Shown: positions 7,490-15,186, counted from the stretch's first letter. The stretch is 31,801 nt of DNA from Bacteroidales bacterium UBA3844 (GCA_002392915.1 DGHQ01000038.1:1-31801); one strand, 5' to 3'. The notes: generated from the sequence alone by a model not told the origin. A program made the numbers and translations.

Positions 7490-9208
7490 TTATTTATATT
7501 CCCCCCTTATAAAAGCGGTCAGGAACACCAGTGGCGCGTTCCAGTTGATGGCAGGCTCATTTGTGGAGTAGCTGCACTCTTCATCGAGATATGCTCTGGC
7601 TGCGAATCTGCTGGTAGGGTACATTGACCTTCCGCAGTCTGTCGTCTGCTTCACGTTTGGCCCACCTACCATATATCCAGGGATAGGATTCTCAATTCCA
7701 TCTGTCGCGCAACGTCTGTCGTGTATGAAGTGTGGCGACAAACTGCCGAATCCAGTCACGAAACAATATCCTGTGCTGTTGCATCCAAGAATGTAGTCGA
7801 GGCAATATTGCGCGGCTTCTGTATATTTGTCTGCTTTCATCACTTTCTTTCCCAACGCTAGAATCATTCCGCTATTGGCGATCTGACCGTTGCTTCCCCA
7901 CACAAATTCTCTCAACGGTATTTTTCCGGTCTGGTATTTGTACATCGCCAACAGGTTGTCTGCCAAAGCTTTGAAACGTTTTTCCACAGCATTCACGTCG
8001 AGTGCTCCGGATATTATGTCTCTGTTGAGCATCAGAGAGATGAGACCGAGTGTGGCAACGTCGCCCCAATATGGGACGTTGAATATTTGGAAAAGGTTTA
8101 TGTTTTCCGCATATTTCTTGTCGCCAGTTAGAATCAGCAGTTCACATGAAGCCCAGAATCTTTCATCGTCCACTGATTCAGAATCGTATGTGCCTGTGTT
8201 GCAGTCTGGAGGATTGACAAAAGGACGGTATTCGGAATGTTTTGATGCGAATCTGTAAGCATCCAGTGCCGCTTTTTTCGCTTTCTCTGAGAAATCTGGA
8301 TAATCTTTGTTTCCAGCATACACGCGTGACGCCAAAGCCATAGTGGCTGCAAAATCGTATGCGCAGTCTATGGTCTTGCCGATCATATAACGGTCTGCCT
8401 TATCATCGGCGGGCTTAATGAAAGCCGAAAATCTCAGAGGCGTCACTTTGTTGTAGACACCACCGTCATTCGGATCCTGCATCGTCAGCATCCATTTCAA
8501 TTCATACATCACTTCATCAAGAATATCGGGAGTTGAATTGTTGCTTTCTGGAATGTTGAAACTTATAGTGTCGTATTGCTTATGCTCTGTAATATAGGAA
8601 GTTAGCAATGTGTGCACCGTTATTGCAGCATTGGTAGTGTATTTGGCATATTCACCTGCGTCGTACCATCCTCCATGACTGTTGAGCTCTGTGTCGGCTG
8701 GACGTTTGGCAGATGTCAGAGACGCATGAAGATAGACAACGCTGTCGATATGGCCAGCTTTTCTCGCATAGTTGGTGCCTTTCCAATTCGCGTATTCAGG
8801 AAGGATGTCCATTCCGCTTCGCCAGAAATAGAATCCTTTCACGGTTGCAGTCAGCAGGTCGTCGTAGATTTTGCCATTGTCTTGGATTTCAAACGTCTCG
8901 CTTTTGTCATTGCCTATTTTAATAAAGTATTTGCCTGGCTTTTTTAGTGTTGTGAAATCAGCCCAAGAGATGGTCTCGTTGCTTTCTCTCCAAAATTTTC
9001 CCGTAGAGACGGTGCCTTTCATCACATCGTTATGACTCACCGCATCTTTCACATAGAAGGTCTTGTCCGTAATGTTGGCGACTAAAGCTTGTTTGGTGGC
9101 TGTCGCTGGATAACCTATTTGGTTGACATAAATGAAGTTCTGGCTCATCAGCGTCGCACTGATAAGAGACAGTAATATTGATAATATGATATAAATTCCG
9201 TGTTTCAT
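7490..9208 (-). CDS. secreted GH9 family glycoside hydrolase (endoglucanase-like)
   Basis: This 572-aa protein has an N-terminal signal peptide (about 1-22), a CelD-type Ig-like domain (about 24-108, starting FIYVNQIGY) and a GH9 (alpha/alpha)6 catalytic domain (about 115-570). Family motifs: GGWYDAGEYAKY (179-190), SPHFIHDR (491-498) and NEPAINWNAP (550-559). E551 is the expected general acid. The Asp pair that activates water in GH9 is normally DAGD; here it is D183-A-G-E186, with Glu at the position of the catalytic base. The enzyme should act on beta-1,4-glucan or related chains in the periplasm or outside the cell. No T9SS tail or lipobox is visible. It begins 14 nt after the aat stop, so it appears to be the last gene of the clpS-clpA-aat transcript. 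Confidence 0.9.
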   Translation of the reverse strand: MKHGIYIILSILLSLISATLMSQNFIYVNQIGYPATATKQALVANITDKTFYVKDAVSHNDVMKGTVSTGKFWRESNETISWADFTTLKKPGKYFIKIGNDKSETFEIQDNGKIYDDLLTATVKGFYFWRSGMDILPEYANWKGTNYARKAGHIDSVVYLHASLTSAKRPADTELNSHGGWYDAGEYAKYTTNAAITVHTLLTSYITEHKQYDTISFNIPESNNSTPDILDEVMYELKWMLTMQDPNDGGVYNKVTPLRFSAFIKPADDKADRYMIGKTIDCAYDFAATMALASRVYAGNKDYPDFSEKAKKAALDAYRFASKHSEYRPFVNPPDCNTGTYDSESVDDERFWASCELLILTGDKKYAENINLFQIFNVPYWGDVATLGLISLMLNRDIISGALDVNAVEKRFKALADNLLAMYKYQTGKIPLREFVWGSNGQIANSGMILALGKKVMKADKYTEAAQYCLDYILGCNSTGYCFVTGFGSLSPHFIHDRRCATDGIENPIPGYMVGGPNVKQTTDCGRSMYPTSRFAARAYLDEECSYSTNEPAINWNAPLVFLTAFIRGEYK

Positions 9209-9222
9209 TTAGCATTTTTCAT

Positions 9223-9945
9223 TTACTCATACATCATCTCCAGATATTCATCTATGTCAATATGTCTGCCTCCCATTGATTTCAGATGAGGGGTTTCAAA
9301 CTGGCAGTCGATGAATTTATATTTTTTATCTTGCTGACACATGTGAATCAACGCTATTTTTGAGCCGCTTGGCTCGATGGAAAACATGCTTTCTCCTAAA
9401 AAACAGTTGTTGATCTCAAGTCCATATAGACCTCCTGCAAGCTCTCCGTCTTTATTCCAAACCTCATAGCTGTGGGCATAACCAAGCTGGTTGAGGCGAG
9501 TGAAGGTGTTGATGATCTCTTTGCCGAGCCAAGCACCGTCTTGCTTATTTCTGGAATTACATTCCGAGCATTTTTTGATGACAGCATCAAAATCTTTGTC
9601 TTTGGTGACGGTGTATATATGTTTGTTGAGCAGAGATTTCATTGAGTGGGAGATGTGTATCTCATCAGGAAATATCACAAATCGGTCGAGTGGGCAATAC
9701 CAGTCGATCCCATATTTCAGGTTTTCCACTGCTGTCCATGGCAACGCTCCCTGGCTGTACGCGCTCAGCACAAATCCAGGGTTAAGATTTCCACCTATTG
9801 CATAAAGCCCGTCCGGACTTCTGTTCTCATCTGGAATGATGAACGGATGTGGAAAATCTGTTGCGTTTTCGGTCAGTTGAATCACCTGATATGGAGTCCC
9901 CTTTATTTGATAAACCCAATATTCCTGCTCAATCTCTGAATTCAT
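9223..9945 (-). CDS. aat: leucyl/phenylalanyl-tRNA-protein transferase
   Basis: This 240-aa protein is close to the usual Aat length. It transfers Leu or Phe from aminoacyl-tRNA to N-terminal Arg/Lys of proteins, creating primary N-degrons for ClpS/ClpA. Visible family signatures include PDGLYAIGGNLNP (45-57), AYSQGALPW (62-70), GLYGLEINNCFLGESMFS (about 173-190) and FIDCQFETPHLKSMGG (about 211-226). Its start overlaps the clpA stop by 4 nt (ATGA), and clpS is just upstream of clpA. The whole bacterial N-degron machinery except ClpP is therefore encoded in one transcription unit, which makes the assignment firm. Confidence 0.95.
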   Translation of the reverse strand: MNSEIEQEYWVYQIKGTPYQVIQLTENATDFPHPFIIPDENRSPDGLYAIGGNLNPGFVLSAYSQGALPWTAVENLKYGIDWYCPLDRFVIFPDEIHISHSMKSLLNKHIYTVTKDKDFDAVIKKCSECNSRNKQDGAWLGKEIINTFTRLNQLGYAHSYEVWNKDGELAGGLYGLEINNCFLGESMFSIEPSGSKIALIHMCQQDKKYKFIDCQFETPHLKSMGGRHIDIDEYLEMMYE

Positions 9946-12554
9946 CTTTTCTCAATTACAATTTTTTTCTCTGCGTCGACGGTGATTTCCGCGTCTCCAC
10001 CTTTCTTCAGACAACCGAACAGAAGCTCGCGAGTCAGCAGTGGCTTCAACTCGGCTGTGATGACACGGTCGATCTCGCGTCCGCCAAACTTGACAGAGAA
10101 TCCCTTGTTGAGTAAAACTTCTCTTGCCGCCTCTGAAAGAGACAGGTTGACATCTTTAGTCTTCAATTTGTCTGTCAATTCTCTGATCTTCTTGTTTAGG
10201 ATGAGGCTTGCCATCTCTCTTGTCATGCCGTTGAACAGATTGATTGCAGTCAGACGGTTTAGAAATTCTGGCTTGAATGCCTTGTTTACGCCTTTCATGA
10301 TAGCGTCTCCTTCATTCAAATTTTCCACGAATCCGACGGTCGACTGTTTTGCGTTCTCAACTCCTGCGTTAGATGTCATGATTAGGATGACGTGGCGGAA
10401 ATCAGCTTTCTGTCCACGGCTGTCGGTCAGAGTGGCGTAGTCCATCACCTGCAAGAAAATATTGAACACTTTAGGATGTGCTTTTTCAATCTCGTCTATC
10501 AGCAACACGCAGTGAGGGGTCTTGCGGATGGCGTTTGTTAGCAATCCACCGTCTTCTGATCCTACATATCCACGGGAAGAACCGATAAGGTTTGAAGTCT
10601 TGTACTCTTCCGAATATTCACTCATGTCGAAGCGTACCAGTGGAATGTTGAGCTCTTTGGCCAACACTTTAGCCACCTCTGTTTTTCCTACTCCTGTTGG
10701 ACCGACAAACAGCAGATTCGCCATTGGTTTGGTGTCGTCGGCAAGTCCGGCAGAAGCGGTGAGCACAGCCTCCGACAAAAGTTCAATGGCTTTGTCCTGG
10801 CCATAGATTTTGTCTTTGATGCGTTCGCTGAGGTTCATCAGTTTAGCTGTGTCGTCATCGTCGTCGGCAAGGGAATCTATCTTGCAGATCTTAGCCAACA
10901 TGGCTGCAATCTCAGGTTTGTCTACAATCTGTTTCTTATCTTCCGACGGATGAAGCTCTCTCCAAGCACCCGCGTCGTCAATAAGAGACAGAGCCTTTTC
11001 CGGCATGAATCTGTTTGTGATATATTTTTTTGCTCCGAAGATCGCGTATTTGATTGCCTCCTCAGTGTATTCAATATTGTGGAACTCCTCGTAGTCGTCG
11101 AGTCTGCCCTCTATGATTTTTCTGCTTTCGTCGTCGTTTGGCTCGTTCACTTCAATAGTTTCAAAATGAGAATGGAACTGGCGGTTGCCGACAGATGCTT
11201 TTTCCATTTCCTGAGCGGAAGAAGTGCCGATGATATGGATGTTGTAGTTGTCGACGTGTTGCAAAAGAATCGACACCATGTTGCCCATACTTTTGTCGGA
11301 CTCTGCCGGGGTCATTGTGTGGATGTTGTCGACGCAGATTATCTTGCGTTTGTCGTCGGTGAAGAGAGAGAGCACCTCTTTCATCTTTCCTTCCACCTCA
11401 CCGTACATAGTGCTTCCTGCGATAAGCGACGGAATATTCAGCTCGTATACCATAGTGTCTTTCAAACGTTCTGGCACGTCGCCGTGGTTGATGGCTGTGA
11501 CAAGACCATGTATGATGGCAGTTTTTCCGACTCCGCTTTCACCTACGAAAATCACATTGTTTCTATCCTTACGGCATAAGATCTGCATCGCGCGGTTCAG
11601 CTCATCCTCACGTCCGATCAAATTGAATTTGTTTTTTTCTACCAACGTGTTCAGACAGGTGATGTATTCCGACTCTGGAGCTGTCTGGTTGCCGTGTTTT
11701 GTCTTTATATCTTCAATGGCATCGATAAAAATCTTGCCATTTTTCATAAGGTTTTCGATGTTGTCTGGCGTGAGCTCATATACTTTGCCGTCGTTGCTTG
11801 CGATGCTTTTTGTCTCGTAGTCATCCTCTGTACGGTATTTCTCGAATGAGTTGCACAGACTGCGTTCCAAATCGTTGAGGATATTTTCAGGGATGATTTC
11901 GGATTCGTCTTCCGTCTTCCACGGACATGGAGCGTCAAACACCTCATTGTCTTCAAGGAAATCCTGATATGTGAATTCTGAAAGCTCACATGCGTCCTGG
12001 TAAGTCGATTTGTAGTACTTGTCGAGGAAGAAGAATATGGCCATACGTTTATGCACGTTGATTGCCGACTTCTCTCCCAAGTCTGGAGGAAGCTTACAAC
12101 CAGCCTCTATAAGTCCGATCACAATATGCGGAACCCCGACAACGAGTAGGGTGGCTTCGTTGTCTTCAAGGCTTGTCTGCTCAAATTTTTTGTATTTTTT
12201 ATCGTTGGCGTAATTCTTCAAATTCAGTTTGAAAGCACTCTCGCTGATATTATTTTTCTGCTCAAGTTCATAGACAAGAGCCTTTGCGTATTCGAGAGCA
12301 TACTCAAGATTGTAAGACGGAATGGGGCCGGCATAGTCGATAGAGTCAGGCACTGTTTCCGCATATTTGTTAAGATATTCACGCATCTTTTGCTCGCCAT
12401 ATTTTCCGTATGTCAGATAGAATGGCACTTGCCGAGTGAGGGCAAGCATCACATGCTCTGGCATTAGGAATTGATGGCGGTGACGGGTTGCGAACTCCTG
12501 AGCAAAGCATAGCGCTCTGCAAAGCATTTCAGTTACGAATCGTACATTTAGCAT
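9942..12554 (-). CDS. clpA: ClpA-type AAA+ unfoldase with a degenerate first ATPase domain
   Basis: This 870-aa protein is longer than the ~760 aa of typical ClpA. The extra length is mostly between the Clp N domain (about 1-150) and the first AAA module. D1 keeps Walker A (GESGVGKT, 338-345), but Walker B reads IICVDN (405-410), with Asn in place of the catalytic Glu. The segment where ClpA normally has a double-Arg finger reads HSHFETIEV. D2 is intact: Walker A GPTGVGKT (618-625), pore loop GYVG, Walker B LLIDEIEKAH (D687, E688) and FLNRL with the Arg finger. A ClpP-docking tripeptide of the [IVL]G[FL] type (VGF, about 740-742) is present, so it should unfold substrates for ClpP. The absence of a coiled-coil M domain separates it from ClpB and ClpC. 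Confidence 0.93.
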   Translation of the reverse strand: MLNVRFVTEMLCRALCFAQEFATRHRHQFLMPEHVMLALTRQVPFYLTYGKYGEQKMREYLNKYAETVPDSIDYAGPIPSYNLEYALEYAKALVYELEQKNNISESAFKLNLKNYANDKKYKKFEQTSLEDNEATLLVVGVPHIVIGLIEAGCKLPPDLGEKSAINVHKRMAIFFFLDKYYKSTYQDACELSEFTYQDFLEDNEVFDAPCPWKTEDESEIIPENILNDLERSLCNSFEKYRTEDDYETKSIASNDGKVYELTPDNIENLMKNGKIFIDAIEDIKTKHGNQTAPESEYITCLNTLVEKNKFNLIGREDELNRAMQILCRKDRNNVIFVGESGVGKTAIIHGLVTAINHGDVPERLKDTMVYELNIPSLIAGSTMYGEVEGKMKEVLSLFTDDKRKIICVDNIHTMTPAESDKSMGNMVSILLQHVDNYNIHIIGTSSAQEMEKASVGNRQFHSHFETIEVNEPNDDESRKIIEGRLDDYEEFHNIEYTEEAIKYAIFGAKKYITNRFMPEKALSLIDDAGAWRELHPSEDKKQIVDKPEIAAMLAKICKIDSLADDDDDTAKLMNLSERIKDKIYGQDKAIELLSEAVLTASAGLADDTKPMANLLFVGPTGVGKTEVAKVLAKELNIPLVRFDMSEYSEEYKTSNLIGSSRGYVGSEDGGLLTNAIRKTPHCVLLIDEIEKAHPKVFNIFLQVMDYATLTDSRGQKADFRHVILIMTSNAGVENAKQSTVGFVENLNEGDAIMKGVNKAFKPEFLNRLTAINLFNGMTREMASLILNKKIRELTDKLKTKDVNLSLSEAAREVLLNKGFSVKFGGREIDRVITAELKPLLTRELLFGCLKKGGDAEITVDAEKKIVIEKR

Positions 12555-12589
12555 TTTGCTGCTTCTAATAAATGGTTATAGTTGTAGTA

Positions 12590-12916
12590 TCAGTTGTGTG
12601 AGAATAGTTCTATCTTCAACGGAAAATTCTCGGCTCTTGCCATTCTGTCAGCCAGAGTTTTTTTTGATTTTGCAATGTCGACGGTGTATGTGCCAGCCAC
12701 AGCGGAACCTTCCTGGTCTACCTTGAAGGTCAGTTTTACAGCCTTTTCTTTTGGCAAAAAGAATACGGTCATCAACACTTTAATGACAAAATCCACTGTG
12801 GTGATGTCATCGTTGAAAAAAACGACGTCGACCATCTCTTCTTTATCATTCTCAGGAATTTCGAATCCAAGAGATTTACCTTTACTTTTTCCTTTTTTTT
12901 CTCCTAGTGTAGCCAC
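12590..12916 (-). CDS. clpS: ClpS N-degron adaptor
   Basis: This 108-aa protein has a basic, flexible N-terminus (Lys/Gly-rich to about residue 16) and then the ClpS core. The ClpS signatures are VVFFNDDITTVDFVIKVL (31-48; the NDD..T..FV motif shapes the N-degron pocket), KAVKLTFKVDQEGSAVAG (where most ClpS have a V-H-x-x-G segment) and the FPLKIELF C-terminal strand. It binds bulky hydrophobic N-termini and delivers them to ClpA. The usual His of the 'VHxxG' motif is replaced here (KVDQEG), a modest divergence. It starts 8 nt after the upstream secreted-protein gene and ends 35 nt before clpA, consistent with one operon. Confidence 0.9.
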   Translation of the reverse strand: MATLGEKKGKSKGKSLGFEIPENDKEEMVDVVFFNDDITTVDFVIKVLMTVFFLPKEKAVKLTFKVDQEGSAVAGTYTVDIAKSKKTLADRMARAENFPLKIELFSHN

Positions 12917-12924
12917 GTTTTTTA

Positions 12925-13929
12925 TTATTCAGCGGTTAATACATAGTTTCCATTTTTGAACACATAATATTCATGCATCCATTCGATAGTTGTAGTTTCA
13001 ACGCAGTCTTCGTCTTCTTCAACATGTTCAAGAAGATAATCGTCTAGTTCTTCTCCGGAAAGACTGTTTTTTGTTTGTTTTTCTGTCTCAAGTTTTTTTG
13101 CGATGGAATCCACGTTGACGCTATCGATGTTGTTCATTTTGTCGTGCATATAAAGGTTGTTCATGCTACCTTGTGTCACGACATCGCCATCCTTGTATTT
13201 CACGACTGCTTTCGACACTATTTTAGCCTCTTGTCCTGTTGCCGGAGCATCAGTAATGGCAGTAGAATCGATTTTGGTCGAGTCTGCGTTGGCGTGTTTG
13301 ATGAAATTCTTCACTGACACCACACGGTTTTTTACCAAAAGGTCGCGATAGGTGTTAGCTTTTTTCTTCTTTCTGCTCATGACGATGATTTTGTTTTCAG
13401 TGAAGTGGTCGCCTTCGCAGTTTTGCAGATTCCATTGGTCGTTCACGCTTGAGATCAAAAGGTTGTCGAGCACTTTCAGCATTTTGTTGTTGTCTAGAGC
13501 GTAAAGCGTCATATATTCGTTTTTAGAAAGGTAGACGTCGGTGCCGACACTATCTGTCATACGAATTCCGAAAGCCATCACTTTGTCGTTGAGCTTGAAA
13601 TTCGCGAAGTCAAAACGGTGAGATGTGTATTTTCTACGTCTTCCTACATCAATCTTGCTTTCGTCTTTTGTGTAGCATACGATGCTACCGTCTGCTTTTT
13701 TTACTTTAGCGACGTATAGATCGTAGACGTTACGAGCAGAATCCACTTTGACAGGGATTGCGACGATGGCATGAGTAGAATCGTAAGGGATGACAGAATC
13801 CATCACTAACGATTTGAGAATCAGGCTGTCTTTGATTCCCAAACCATCTAAGGTTGTCTGAGTTATTGTCGCCGCAGATGAAAAAAATCCTATTGCGGCG
13901 AGCAAAATTGTTATTATATATCGATTCAT
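12925..13929 (-). CDS. secreted protein of unknown function, first gene of the clpS-clpA-aat operon
   Basis: I do not recognise a family. The 334-aa product has a signal peptide (about 1-19, ending FFSSAA). A beta-rich N-terminal half follows (about 35-180), with motifs such as VYDLYVAKVKKADGSIVCYTKD (VYDLYVAK, GSIVCYTKD) and GTDVYLSKNEYMTLY. A Lys-rich stretch (SRKKKKANT, near 184) leads into a low-complexity, acidic C-terminal portion (EELDDYLLEHVEEDEDC), ending in YYVFKNGNYVLTAE. There is no lipobox and no transmembrane helix beyond the signal. The 8-nt gap to clpS implies co-transcription, which is odd for an exported protein beside cytosolic proteolysis genes. Confidence 0.7.
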   Translation of the reverse strand: MNRYIITILLAAIGFFSSAATITQTTLDGLGIKDSLILKSLVMDSVIPYDSTHAIVAIPVKVDSARNVYDLYVAKVKKADGSIVCYTKDESKIDVGRRRKYTSHRFDFANFKLNDKVMAFGIRMTDSVGTDVYLSKNEYMTLYALDNNKMLKVLDNLLISSVNDQWNLQNCEGDHFTENKIIVMSRKKKKANTYRDLLVKNRVVSVKNFIKHANADSTKIDSTAITDAPATGQEAKIVSKAVVKYKDGDVVTQGSMNNLYMHDKMNNIDSVNVDSIAKKLETEKQTKNSLSGEELDDYLLEHVEEDEDCVETTTIEWMHEYYVFKNGNYVLTAE

Positions 13930-14027
13930 TTTAAGCTATATTTTGATTATGATGCTAATTTAATCAATTTTTAGTTGAACACATCAAACGATAGCTTTAA
14001 AAATTTGGCGAATTGTGAAAAAATAAT

Positions 14028-14053
14028 AAAAGCGGAGGGTTTACTCCGCTTTT
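14028..14053 (-). terminator. intrinsic terminator after the dksA-like gene
   Basis: AAAAGCGGAG (14028-14037) and CTCCGCTTTT (14044-14053) pair over 10 bp with a 6-nt loop. On the minus strand the stem runs into TTTTATTATTTTTTC. It lies 20 nt past the stop of the DksA/TraR-like gene and separates it from the clpS operon. Confidence 0.8.
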
Positions 14054-14073
14054 GGTGTTTTGTATTAGTTGAT

Positions 14074-14454
14074 TTATTTGTTTTCTTCCATTTTAGCCTC
14101 CACTGTAAGAGTTGCGTGAGGGACAATGCGTAAACGTTCTTTAGGTATCAGTTTGCCGGTCTTTCTGCAGATGCCGTAGGTCTTGTTCTCTATTCTTACC
14201 AACGCGGCCTCAAGACATTTGATGTAGACCATTTCTTTTTGTGCGAGCAAACCGTTGAGCTCTTTGCTCAATGTTGTAGCTCCTTCCTCAAGCACTTTGA
14301 ATGTGGGTGCGGTGTTGCTCAAATCGTTGCCGTCAGCATTTGTCACACTCGCTTTCAATTCCTCGTATATCTTTCTCGACTTTTCAAGTCGCTCAAGGAT
14401 TATCTGCTTGAATTCCTCCAATTCTTCGTCGGAGTATCTAACTTTCTCTGTCAT
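14074..14454 (-). CDS. DksA/TraR-family regulator lacking most zinc-finger cysteines
   Basis: This 126-aa protein combines an N-terminal helical hairpin (coiled-coil, about 5-80) with a C-terminal finger-like segment, YGICRKTGKLIPKERL, as in DksA/TraR proteins. These bind the RNA polymerase secondary channel and adjust transcription of stress and growth genes. Only one Cys of the canonical four-Cys zinc site remains, which is common for the Bacteroidetes branch as I recall it. An in-frame ATG exists at 14484, but the TATATTTG promoter box (14482-14489) overlaps it. The start at 14454 (MTEKVRYS) is therefore preferred. In many Bacteroidetes this gene neighbours lspA; here lspA lies about 14 kb away. 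Confidence 0.85.
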   Translation of the reverse strand: MTEKVRYSDEELEEFKQIILERLEKSRKIYEELKASVTNADGNDLSNTAPTFKVLEEGATTLSKELNGLLAQKEMVYIKCLEAALVRIENKTYGICRKTGKLIPKERLRIVPHATLTVEAKMEENK

Positions 14455-14481
14455 AATTCTTGTGTTTTTCAAATGGTTTCG

Positions 14482-14489
14482 CAAATATA
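14482..14489 (-). promoter_or_regulatory. -7 element for the dksA-like gene
   Basis: TATATTTG on the minus strand fits TAnnTTTG and places transcription start near 14475, which decides for the ATG at 14454 over 14484. Confidence 0.5.
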
Positions 14490-14698
14490 ATATTAAGTGG
14501 TTAATTACGTATTCATTAACTTGAAAATTTGAGTTTATAAATTGTTGTTGTATAACATGGTTTGTGGATTTTGTTGTATTTTAGTGAGTTATTAAGGATA
14601 AATAGTTATTAAATATTTTGTTTTTGCGTGTTTTTGTCATGTTGACGGTATGGTTCTATATTATGTCTCATTTTTGCTGAATTTGTGTATAAATAAAA

Positions 14699-14736
14699 AA
14701 TCCTGATTCGTTCGATGTCTCGTTTGAATCAGGATT
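14699..14736 (-). terminator. strong intrinsic terminator of the microprotein unit
   Basis: AATCCTGATTC (14699-14709) pairs perfectly with GAATCAGGATT (14726-14736), an 11-bp stem. On the minus strand it is followed by TTTTTATTTATAC. It starts 33 nt beyond the last microprotein stop. The stretch 14500-14690 upstream on the plus strand is AT-rich with no gene I can support. Confidence 0.85.
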
Positions 14737-14769
14737 GAATTCTGTCTGAATTATCTTGCGGTCTCATGA

Positions 14770-14886
14770 TTAGATGCGGTTGTGCTGATTTTGATTATTA
14801 TTATTGTTTAGTTTTTTACAATCGTTCACTGAGTAAGCTATTTTTACTGCTGATGCTACACAAAGTAGCGCTAATGTTATTCCCAT
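14770..14886 (-). CDS. microprotein 3 of a tandem family (38 aa)
   Basis: This is too short for routine gene calling but well supported by its setting. The product starts MGITLALLCVASAVKIAY, a single hydrophobic segment ending in a Lys, like its two upstream paralogs. It departs from them after residue 18: the Trp and the SLH ending are lost, two Cys residues (9 and 23) are present, and the tail is Asn/Gln-rich (five Asn in a row near 27-31). The ATG is embedded in ACGACTATGG, shared with microprotein 2, and about 35-40 nt of upstream leader are also similar. It is the last coding unit before the terminator. The likely location is the inner membrane; function is unknown. Confidence 0.65.
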   Translation of the reverse strand: MGITLALLCVASAVKIAYSVNDCKKLNNNNNQNQHNRI

Positions 14887-14934
14887 AGTCGTAATGAATT
14901 AAATGTTAGTAAACGTTTGTTTCTTTTGTTTTGT

Positions 14935-15015
14935 TTAAGAGTGAAGAGATTTCTCTACAATCCAAACTTTTGCTGCAAATGCTATTGCCAAACATGCGAT
15001 CATTAATGTAACCAT
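14935..15015 (-). CDS. microprotein 2 of a tandem family (26 aa)
   Basis: The 26-aa product begins MVTLMIACLAIAFAAK and ends VWIVEKSLHS. It has one hydrophobic segment of about 14 residues, a Lys at the membrane boundary, a Trp in the next turn and a Ser-Leu-His end. Apart from the first four residues it matches microprotein 1 almost position by position: LAIA..AK[IV]W[VI]V.xSLH[AS]. Changes between the copies are mostly conservative (I/V, A/V, S/A), as expected of translated paralogs. The start context ACGACTATGG repeats that of microprotein 3. Gaps of 52 nt upstream and 48 nt downstream separate it from its neighbours. No homologous family comes to mind. Confidence 0.7.
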   Translation of the reverse strand: MVTLMIACLAIAFAAKVWIVEKSLHS

Positions 15016-15067
15016 AGTCGTAAGTATTAAAATTGTTAAACTTTGTTTAGTCTTCTTAAAACTGTTT

Positions 15068-15139
15068 TTAAGCGTGAAGTGAATCTTTAACGACCCAGAT
15101 CTTTGCTACTACTGCGATTGCCAAAACTGAAAGTACCAT
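15068..15139 (-). CDS. microprotein 1 of a tandem family (23 aa)
   Basis: The 23-aa product begins MVLSVLAIAVVAKIW and ends VVKDSLHA. It is the first coding unit after a good promoter (15187-15216), with a leader of about 40 nt. Its ATG context (GACTATGG) is shared with the other two copies. The pattern is a short hydrophobic helix, K-[IV]-W, a small charged pair (KD or EK) and SLH. This would fit a single-pass inner-membrane peptide with its polar tail on one face, for example a regulator of a membrane complex. It could in principle be a type I toxin-like peptide, although no antisense RNA is evident. Function is not inferable from sequence. Confidence 0.7.
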   Translation of the reverse strand: MVLSVLAIAVVAKIWVVKDSLHA

Positions 15140-15186
15140 AGTCTAAATTTTTAATTGTTTTTACTTTGTTTCTTTCTTTACACTTG

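Noticed and set aside
10950..11820. Long plus-strand frames (up to 209 codons) opposite clpA
   Set aside because: They are antisense shadows of clpA, whose motifs are unmistakable on the minus strand.
14571..14680. Further short minus-strand frames (about 20 codons) beyond the microprotein terminator
   Set aside because: They lie after the terminator, are Lys/Asn/Gln-rich without the shared GACTATGG context, and show no similarity to the three microproteins.
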